This document shows, piece after piece, positions 56,130-64,000 of a DNA stretch of 64,000 bases. The stretch's first letter is position 1; the number at the start of each line of letters is the position of its first letter. The notes below the pieces were generated by a model, which saw nothing but the letters and a program-made list of their open reading frames with translations, was not told the DNA's origin and made no database searches. This stretch comes from Sepiola atlantica. Its lineage: Eukaryota; Mollusca; Cephalopoda; Sepiida; Sepiolidae. A program made the translations under genes and the position numbers. The stretch spans positions 42,406,263 through 42,470,262 of the forward strand of contig OY744522.1 of NCBI GenBank assembly GCA_963556195.1. The letters run 5' to 3'.

Positions 56130-57359
56130 TTTGCATAATATTTGTATATTTGTATTTTGTCATGGTTTTGTATGACATGTATATGTTAGTTTTCTAGTGT
56201 ATATTTGTTTGACATCATATTATGAGCTTCTGCGCGTACATGTTATTATCCAGGTGTTACATGTGTTTGTTTTCGTACATGTTATTACATGTTCGATATT
56301 AGCCTCAATCGGTGTTTCAGTATTCTTACTAGTGCATTGTTTGCAGCCATGTATGTGCCTGATTCGGTTTTTCATTTTACTTGTGTGGAACTTCTAAGAA
56401 ATTAAGGGACCCCTTTCTTGGGCTAACTATTGATCGCTATACGAGACACATATCTGTGTGTTCGATTAAAGTTCTCTTTTTCTCTAAAACGTTGAGTTAA
56501 TAAATGTCTCTTTTTTGTTTCATTTTACTTCAATCGAAATTCTCAGAAATCAATACTGGGGCTAACGTTTGATCTCTATATGAGATACAGAGATATTCGA
56601 ATATTTAATTTATCTGTTAAATGTAAAGTTAGTAAAGAAGTTAAGAACATTAATGTATTCACCCCAATCGACAAGTTAACTATGTTATAGGATATATATT
56701 GTGTTCTCTTGGTTTTACCGGATTCTAGGACAAGAATTCATCTAGTCTGGTGGAGTATCCAGCTAAGTGTTGTCATCTAGGGTAACATTACTACAAGATG
56801 CACTATTCCTTATATGAGTCAGTGTATAGCCGTGTCGATGGGGATCTTATTTTGGGCTTTTAATGTATGTTATTTTGAATATTTGATCAGTGTTTACTTG
56901 TCATGGAACTAGCCTCATGTAAGTTTATCTTAACAAACCCTTGTACAGAGAAACCAAAGCCATTCGGGGATTGTGTCTAGTAGGTAATTCAAACTTTTCT
57001 AATTCGTTTGTTTGTATACACATCTTGGTGTGTGTTTATGTTTATGTGTGCGTATATAGTTGTGTATTAATATATTCTTGTACATGTGCGTATATGTACG
57101 TACATACATACCGGTTTAGTATTTGTCTTTCTATGAATTTATCTAGATTAAAGTTTTGCATTTTGGTATTAACATTTTTTTTTAAGGATTTATAGTGACA
57201 GATATTTATATATGTTTAAATTATGGGGCACGCATGTATGTGTGCATGATTTGTATTTATGCTCGTATAGATTAATATATATGCTGGTACGGTTTCGGAT
57301 CAAAAGGTGTAGGTTTATGTGGTGTGTGTGCATATATATGTGTGCGTGTGTGTATATAT
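56130..57359. other. AT/GT-rich noncoding
   Basis: Many TG/CA-rich stretches ('gtgtgcgtatatag', 'gtgtgtgtgcatatatatg') but no gene recognised. Confidence 0.45.
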
Positions 57360-57452
57360 ATTTATTTATATAAAAATATATATAAATTAATATATATATA
57401 AATATGTATATAAAAATATATATAAATATATATATCAAAAATATATATATAT

Positions 57453-57485
<33 letters not shown>
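57360..57485. repeat. (TA)n with TATAAA interruptions
   Basis: Interrupted TA to 57440, then about 35 bp of pure TA to 57485. Confidence 0.95.
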
Positions 57486-57489
<4 letters not shown>

Positions 57490-57645
57490 CTCATGTAAAC
57501 CTTGGTTATTCAGAGAACAACATTCTATATTTCCCTCAAAACACTTTTATTTACAAACAATTGTTTCAGCCATGCTCAAAAACATATTTTTATGATATAC
57601 AACACATCACCGATTTTGTATAAGTAGGCTTCATCAGTGTATAAA
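57486..57645 (-). mobile_element. Hammerhead-like unit with tail at (TA)n
   Basis: Minus strand: ribozyme-like domain 57552-57641, then 'aaagtgttttgagggaaata', 'tagaatgttgttctctgaat' and 'ggtttacatgaggtttta', then TA. The same tail appears, as inverted dimer, at 11392-11515. Confidence 0.7.
57552..57641 (-). ncRNA. Hammerhead-like ribozyme motif with long stem II loop
   Basis: Minus strand. Stem I UACA/UGUA (57638-57641 with 57552-57555), core CUGAUGA (57631-57637), stem II AGCC/GGCU closing a loop of about 55 nt that itself contains 'gtgttgtatatca', GAA (57565-57567), stem III AC(aauu)GU, triplet GUU. All conserved bases are present; the large loop is an insertion relative to other copies. 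Confidence 0.6.
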
Positions 57646-58379
57646 AGAAATCGCCAGTCAGCCTGAAAAAATAATCTGCATTCAGCAGCTATTTTACTAA
57701 TACATATTTTATTTTTCCTCGCAATTTTTAAAGAGTAAAATGCTTATTTAACCTCAGTTTCGCATATAAAAGATCATATTTTAATACATCCATAACATGT
57801 GCATTTCTCGTTTAATTTACTGTATTTTTATTCAAACGATAAAAATCAATGAAAAACATTCATCGAAGTTAACATATCAGCAAATAAGTGTTTTCCAGCA
57901 ACAACAATCATTGGAATGTAAAGCTTTTTTCTCATCTATTCTTTCCTTTTTTACTTATTCTTACTATTTCTTTTAATTTTTACGCGTTAGGGCATCTACA
58001 TTTCTACGACTTAGCAGTCTGTCAAGGTCATAAAAATTAACTTCCGGTCAAATTATGAACAACTTCTATAATAATTCGATTTAGTCACTTCTTACTGATT
58101 TTTATTACTGTTGGGTCATCCACACTCATCATCATACAAAAAAATCAAATAAAATCATGCAATTTAATATTTATTCAATCATCGCTAAATATGATATTTT
58201 TTTAAATAGAAGTTTACTTTCGTATTTATTCCTTTGAAACTACTGTTTTTAAGGGAATATGGAATGTTGTTTTCTAAATAACTACGGTTCATGTTATCTC
58301 AAATTAAGAGCTCTAGACGTACACTATTGAACTAATACATAAGCCTTTTTGTTAATTAAGACGACCATACTTTATATGT
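57646..58379. other. AT-rich noncoding
   Basis: Nothing recognised. Confidence 0.5.
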
Positions 58380-58469
58380 ATATATTAAATATATATATAT
58401 ATATATTATATATATGTATATATTATTATATATATATACGTATATATATATATATTTATTATATATATA

Positions 58470-58501
<32 letters not shown>

Positions 58502-58599
58502 TAGATTTAATGTGAGATACTATATATTTTTCCACAATCAGACAACGAAGCAGCTATTGAGCTAATACTTAAATATTTTTGTTAATTAAAAAGTATTTA

Positions 58600-58661
<62 letters not shown>

Positions 58662-58738
58662 AATATGTATTATATATATATATATATATATACATGTATA
58701 TATACATTATATATATATACATATATTATATATATACG

Positions 58739-58796
<58 letters not shown>

Positions 58797-58830
58797 TATG
58801 GATATTATATATATATATATATAAAATTTA
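58380..58830. repeat. Two complex (TA)n blocks and a duplicated flank
   Basis: TA blocks at 58380-58501 and 58600-58826. Each is followed by 'ttaatgtgagatactat' and 'caatcagacaacg', so a unit of about 330 bp is tandemly duplicated. Confidence 0.85.
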
Positions 58831-59039
58831 ATGTGAGATACTATGATTTTTTTCCCGCAATCAGACAACGCAGAAGGCCACACAAATCATGCAATTAAAT
58901 TGCTACAATTTTTAATAAATATGTAAGGGGCATGTTCGTTTCATTTCTTTAAAGGATATTTACCTGATAATTGCAATTATTTTTACGGAAGAAGAGTATT
59001 TTTCCGCAATAGTATTTACTCTGATAGACTAATTATTTA

Positions 59040-59466
<427 letters not shown>

Positions 59467-60040
59467 AACACCTCTAAATTAAACAGATTTGCGTTGAAAG
59501 CAACGTGGAATCTTCACGCGATCCGTCTGTTAGTTAATAATATTTTACTTAATTAGATGCACCGAATATATTTAAGCATACAAATCACTAAATTATTAAA
59601 CTGTTTTATTAATGACTTGTCAGCGTGCGTAGGGTTGGTATTTCTTGGATCAAGGGCATATAGTGTCGGTTCAAAATCATCGAGTACAAAACAATTAGTC
59701 ATATGTAACGTAACACTAGTGAAAAATGGCGATGAAAGACGAGCTATCGAACAACAATGGTTATTGTTTTTCTCGAAAGAAATAACGGAATGTTGGAAAC
59801 TAAAGATGAAATCTCAAATGTATTTTGACCAGACTTGTTTTGTTTATTCTCTAGAATAGTCGCCATACTTTTTTCTTTTGTTTGCAATTTGAAATAAACC
59901 ATAATTAATAGCATTTCTAAGTCTGAAACACAGTTTTGTGTTGATTATCTACACACACATAAAAAGAAGTAAATAGACATCCCACAAAAATGTAAAGTTT
60001 TTTTCTTCAGTTGCCAAAGGCTAGCAATTCGAGTTGTATA
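59467..60040. other. AT-rich noncoding
   Basis: A 100-codon plus frame (59557-59859) is open but unrecognised and lacks splice or start context; uncalled. Confidence 0.4.
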
Positions 60041-60625
60041 AAGCTTCAGTTTAAAATAGTTCTATTCTAGCGATGAGTACAAAGTCCGTCGGTAATTCTT
60101 CAGTTTGAAATAGTTCCATCCTAGAGATGAGTGATATGTCCATTGGTAATACTTCAGTTTAAAATAGTTCCATTCTAGAGATGAGTGCAATGCCCGTTGG
60201 TAATGCTTAAGATTGAAATAGTTCCATCCTAGGGATGGGTGCAAAGTCCGTTGGTATTCCTTCAGTTTGTAAGTAGTTCCATCCTAGGGATCAATACAAT
60301 GTCCGTTGGTAATGCTTTAGTTTCAAATAGTTAAATTCTTGAGTTGAGTGAAATGTCCACTAGTAATACTCACTTTAAAATAGTTCCATCTTAGAGATGG
60401 GTGAATAATCCGTCGGTAATGCTTTAGTTTGAAATAGTTTCACCCTAGAGATTTGTGCAATGTCCGTTTGTAATTCTTCAGTTTAAAATAGTTCAATCCT
60501 AGGGATAAGTGCGATGTCTGTCGGTATGCTTCAGTTTTAAATAATTCCATCATAGAGATGAGTGCAATATCTGTTGGTAATTCCTCAGTTTGAAATAGTA
60601 CCATTCTTGAGATTCTTCAGTTAGA
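60041..60625. repeat. 54-bp tandem repeat, about 11 copies
   Basis: Unit landmarks 'cttcagtttgaaatagttcc', 'atcctagagatgagtg' and 'caatgtccgttggtaat', period 54 bp (60044 to 60098), moderately diverged. Confidence 0.9.
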
Positions 60626-60810
60626 AATTGCACTTTATCTGTCGAAACGTGTAAACTGAATTACCGCAAAAGCTTGTACACCAACAATTGATACATATTT
60701 AAAGTGTCTGATCTATTAAGCGACCGCAACCGCTCGAAGCCGTACAAAGCAGTAGTAAACGTTTTAAACATCGATATTTTATAAGCTGATGTTATTTGTG
60801 TATCGGATAT

Positions 60811-60866
<56 letters not shown>
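60811..60866. repeat. (TA)n microsatellite
   Basis: About 56 bp of TA. Confidence 0.97.
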
Positions 60867-60870
<4 letters not shown>

Positions 60871-61489
60871 CACAACCATTTAAGTATTACACCGGCTAAA
60901 GAAGAATTATAATTCTGAGAGTTTTGGAAGAACCTATAGGATAAGGAAGGCGGGTCCATTTCAAGTGTGTGTGTGTGGGGGGGGGGGGTAAGCGATGAAG
61001 CAAATAGCAAGTCAGACAATCACCTCAGTTTTACCCCACGGCCTGTAATATATTTCAGAATAAATCGTTTACAATGTAATAACAGGTCAATTCTGGGTGT
61101 GTGTTTTTGCTTTGGGTCATCAGAAATTATAATACTAATTTATATATAAAAAAATAAATTAGTGATGTAATTCTATGAATATATATATATATATATATGA
61201 ATATTTGTGTAATATACCTATAAAGATAGGGAGTGAGAATACTGGCGAAGCATAACTTTCTTCCGTCATTTTTGAGGGAGAGCTGGCACGGATAGGTTAA
61301 TATATTTTTTGGCAAATTCTTTAATAAAATAAAAATAACAACCAATATAGAAGGTTTTTAGGATAAACTGGGTGAATTTAGAAATACTGGTAAAAGTTAT
61401 TTACAGGGTATTTTGGGGTCTATCTGATGAAATATTTAAGAAAATGTCATATGGATACTTGCATTATATATGCTGTATGATCTTTAAGT
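60867..61489. other. AT-rich noncoding
   Basis: Includes a GT run followed by a homopolymer G run at 60965-60988 and a short TA tract at 61176-61198. No gene. Confidence 0.5.
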
Positions 61490-61775
61490 AATTCATATAT
61501 ATCTTGAAGAAACCCCGTTTCACGATCGGGAAAATTAATTCCTCAAAGAACACTTTTAAACCACTGTTATGCATTCTTAAAATAAAAAAATAATGGTATT
61601 AAACTTTATGCTTACAATCCTTATTCTTGTTATGATCAAAATCAATTACATTATTTTGATTCTAGAAAATGTCTAAAATCTAAGGCTTAAGCTTAAGGGG
61701 CCTTAAAACGAAATTGAAATTCAGTGAATCTTATTGATGGGTGTCTAATGACTATGGATCAAACACACTACTCTT
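61490..61775. repeat. Dispersed repeats, third copies
   Basis: 61500-61550 (minus: 'tgaggaattaattttcccga', 'tcgtgaaacggggtttcttc') matches 36770-36835. 61665-61765 matches 36950-37050 and 5735-5790. The minus strand has UUGAGGA...GUGAAACGGGGUU, a faint hammerhead-like echo with no supported stem II. Confidence 0.55.
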
Positions 61776-62145
61776 GAATTGGCACTGCTTGATTTCAGTT
61801 GTAAAGGGAAGTAGAGGTCGACTGGAAACAATACCGAGATATGCGAAGGGCACATACAGCACCTTGTATACCCAAATGGTCACTCATTTAGTACTGATCA
61901 GGCTTAAGCTCGCTTAACTTTTGTGATCTAACAAGAACCGGTTTGTCAACGTGATTATTCCGTATTGATAGATTTTATCTTTTAGATAACTTCACAGATG
62001 AAAATATCAGAGGTTAACGTCCGGTGAGTGTGGAGCCGATTATGGATCACACCATTGAGAGTATAATCAAAGTGACTTGCGGATATTCCAACGAGTAGTT
62101 CGAAGTGCTGAATGTTGCTCCTACCCCACTGTAACCACTGTTCAT
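61776..62145. other. Noncoding
   Basis: Nothing recognised. Confidence 0.45.
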
Positions 62146-62460
62146 CTCTCACGGCATCTCTTCGCCTATCTCTAGTGGCTCAAAAAGAGACACAGGATAG
62201 CACTTAGTATTGATCAACGCAGAGGTGCAAAATATGAGCATATCATTAAACAGCGGCCAAACAAAGACTCTTGGACATTTATGACTGAAACTTGATGGAC
62301 AAGTCAGACATAGATTGAAGATTATTTGTACCGAATACGGTTGGATTGTAGAAAAAGTATAGATTTTCTTAACGATTTCATATTGGCATATTTTTCGGAT
62401 CATCCTATAGAATGGTGGAGAGATTTAAAACTAATCGACCTCGGTAATTAACTAGTGACG
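62146..62460 (-). repeat. Diverged interspersed repeat, second copy
   Basis: Matches 28560-28720 in order ('cggttggattgtagaaa', 'aacgatttcat', 'cctcggtaatta'). Confidence 0.4.
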
Positions 62461-62664
62461 CTTCTTATCCTATAATCACTACTTATACTACTATTACTAA
62501 TCTAATTACTAACCTAGCACAGCTTGGGTAGGCGTGTTTTTACAAGTCTGGGATACTTCGTCGACGTCAGTCCGACAATGACTTTGTTGCTATTGGGCTG
62601 ATGTATGGTTCTGTTCAGTCTCAGGAGGTCAAAATAGGCTTTAAATTTGATAAAGGGGTTATTT

Positions 62665-62822
62665 TATTATTAATAGCCTGAAGCGTCCCAACTAGGGAAT
62701 GCCGACGGGGCTTCTAACGTATTTTTTTGCAGGCCAGAGTGCACTTATCCTAGAGTGCTGGCTTTTCAAAACCACACTTGACCTTGTGTCTAACCTCCTG
62801 GAGAGAAGGTAAATAGATACTA
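62665..62822 (-). repeat. Interspersed repeat, copy C, inverted
   Basis: The reverse complement carries 'acacaaggtcaagtgtggttt', 'cagcactctaggataag', 'agccccgtcggcattcc', collinear with 22725-22830. Here it precedes a plus-strand 5S-like copy, whereas at 23.1 kb both are in the same orientation. Confidence 0.75.
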
Positions 62823-62824
62823 CT

Positions 62825-62942
62825 GTTACTAATCACAATCACGTTGACACACCGGTTCCCGTTAGATCACCGAAGTTAAGCGACGTCGAGCCTGGCCAGT
62901 ACTAAATGGGTGACCATTTGGGAATACCCGGTCCTGTATGTT
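62825..62942 (+). pseudogene. 5S rRNA-like sequence, near full length
   Basis: About 118 bp matching 5S rRNA order and content: 'atcacgttgacacaccggtt', 'gatcaccgaagttaagcgac', 'cctggccagtactaaatggg', 'tgaccatttgggaataccc', 'gtcctgtatg'. The internal promoter region is recognisable. The 5' end and several stem positions differ from usual animal 5S, so it is more likely a 5S pseudogene or 5S-derived SINE head than an active gene. Confidence 0.85.
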
Positions 62943-64000
62943 CTCTCTGTTTATCTCGACATTGTATCCAGTCGTCTTAAACTGCTTGCCATTGGAATCA
63001 AGCAGTGCCGATTCAGGAGAGTTGTTGTTCCGGATTGCGCAACCCTTGCTTCATAATTACACGCGCAGCCAGCTCCTTACAGGGGTGTCCATAGTCTTTC
63101 TAGACTGAACGGAGGGTGTTGACTTTTTTGAGTAATAGTGGTAGAAGTTGCACTAATATTACAAATAGTAGTCGAAGTAGTATTAATTGTACTACTAATA
63201 AGATAAGTAATTACTAGCTAGTTTATACCTTCTCTTTGAGCGATGCTTGCATAGCATCTGGCTATGTCAATTTTCATCTTCACCTAGCTTGTACCACTTT
63301 AGAGTTTGTACGAAGAAAGATATTTGTGAAATTTCGGAGTAAACATACGCTACTTAAGATTTGCATAGGAGAGTAAGTAACAACGATGAATGTATTTACG
63401 TATTGTTAGTATTCGCAGAAAACATTAGAAAGTATGTTTTTAAACGAAATTTACTCGCTCTGTACTTATGCCGAATACTCTTAATGTCTACAGGTTTAAA
63501 AGGTTTAGTTAGTTTTAAAAATATTCACGTATTTTTTTAAAAATTTTATTATGGTATGTTATTTTTTTTCTTTATAAAACACGTATCCAGTTAAAAAAAA
63601 CATGGTAATACATAAGATTCGAACTCAGGGAATGACATCTTAAAAAACTACTTCCTTAGTAATGTGTATTCTGCTTATTCCTATTGTTTCAACCAATCAT
63701 GTTTCTATTTGCGTTGGAATAGACACATTTTCCTACAAAACCATGACTTTCTAATAATACATAGATAGGCTTGAAACCTAGTGCGTAGATCTGGACGACA
63801 TTTGGTAGAAAGAGCCTTCCCGGTTTAATACAAACAAGAATACTGATCTTGAAACACAGACCGACCAGGATTCCACGGAAGAAAAAAAAACAGTCGATAT
63901 GTCTATTAGAATGTGATATATTTCCCCCCTTTCTATGTAAGATATATAACACCAGAAAAATCGACGTTGATTGAATTCTTTCCTAATTAAAATGTAAAAT
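62943..64000. other. AT-rich noncoding
   Basis: No gene or repeat recognised. Loose 'actactaat' triplet-like runs at 63140-63220. Confidence 0.5.

Noticed and set aside
59557..59859. 100-codon open frame after the (ATT)n tract
   Set aside because: No family resemblance or splice context.
61490..61560. Further hammerhead-like motif (UUGAGGA...GUGAAACGGGG)
   Set aside because: The core phrases are present but I could not form a stem II in either this copy or its 36.8 kb relative.
62825..62942. Active 5S rRNA gene
   Set aside because: Close in order to 5S but changed at the 5' end and in several paired positions, and adjacent to dispersed repeats rather than in a 5S cluster.

Overview
This is AT-rich, intron/intergenic-type DNA from a large animal genome. 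There is no operon structure, no dense coding, and no complete host gene. Very long (TA)n tracts, non-LTR retrotransposon scraps, a mariner pseudogene, hAT MITEs, 5S-like repeats, tRNA-headed SINE-like units and several satellites together suggest a marine invertebrate, most plausibly a mollusc such as a coleoid cephalopod. That identity is an inference from repeat style, not from a diagnostic gene.

Layout. 1-2.6 kb is AT-rich unique sequence with one (TA)n tract. 2.6-4.9 kb is a satellite whose 114-bp unit is built of three related monomers, with diverged monomers on both edges. 5.3-6.1 kb holds a LINE scrap and the only plausible spliced exon (5946-6120). 7.2-12.6 kb holds a MITE, a hAT MITE (9.45-10.07 kb) and the first SINE/(TA)n clusters. 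13.0-13.4 kb is a LINE fragment. 13.98-16.05 kb is an array of about 80 copies of a 26-bp repeat. 18.05-19.71 kb is a giant, nearly perfect inverted repeat. 24.69-25.43 kb is a 23-bp satellite. 29-34.5 kb holds LINE pieces, telomere-like repeats, (TA)n palindromes, an RTE-type LINE remnant and a 37-bp tandem array. 36-40 kb holds further foldbacks and a second hAT MITE with a perfect 8-bp target duplication. 44-50 kb holds foldbacks, LINE remnants and microsatellites. 53-56.1 kb holds a deleted mariner remnant, SINE-like units and a full-length but dead mariner with TIRs and TA target sites. 57-64 kb holds (TA)n, a long (ATT)n tract, a 54-bp tandem array and a 5S rRNA-like copy.

Main observation. 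Many short elements next to the (TA)n tracts carry a hammerhead-ribozyme-like core: CUGANGA, then a stem II hairpin, then GAAA, then a very short stem III ending in NUH, enclosed by stem I. By hand I can fold all three stems with every conserved core base at 19612-19680(+) and its mirror 18070-18138(-), 48157-48211(-) and 57552-57641(-). The core is complete at 44192-44229(+) and 53595-53650(-) but their stems are weaker. There are near-matches at 10793-10841, 30636-30696, 30992-31034, 37358-37424, 40109-40153, 53946-53987 and 54250-54280. Paired copies show compensatory changes in stem II. Some units sit downstream of tRNA-like heads, some are a bare ribozyme plus tail between (TA)n tracts, and some are head-to-head inverted dimers. 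Hammerheads are known in Penelope-like elements and retrozymes. The association seen here, of several divergent families with tRNA-like heads, (TA)n ends and foldback dimers, is what deserves follow-up. All folds and similarities were judged by eye; no search or folding program was run.
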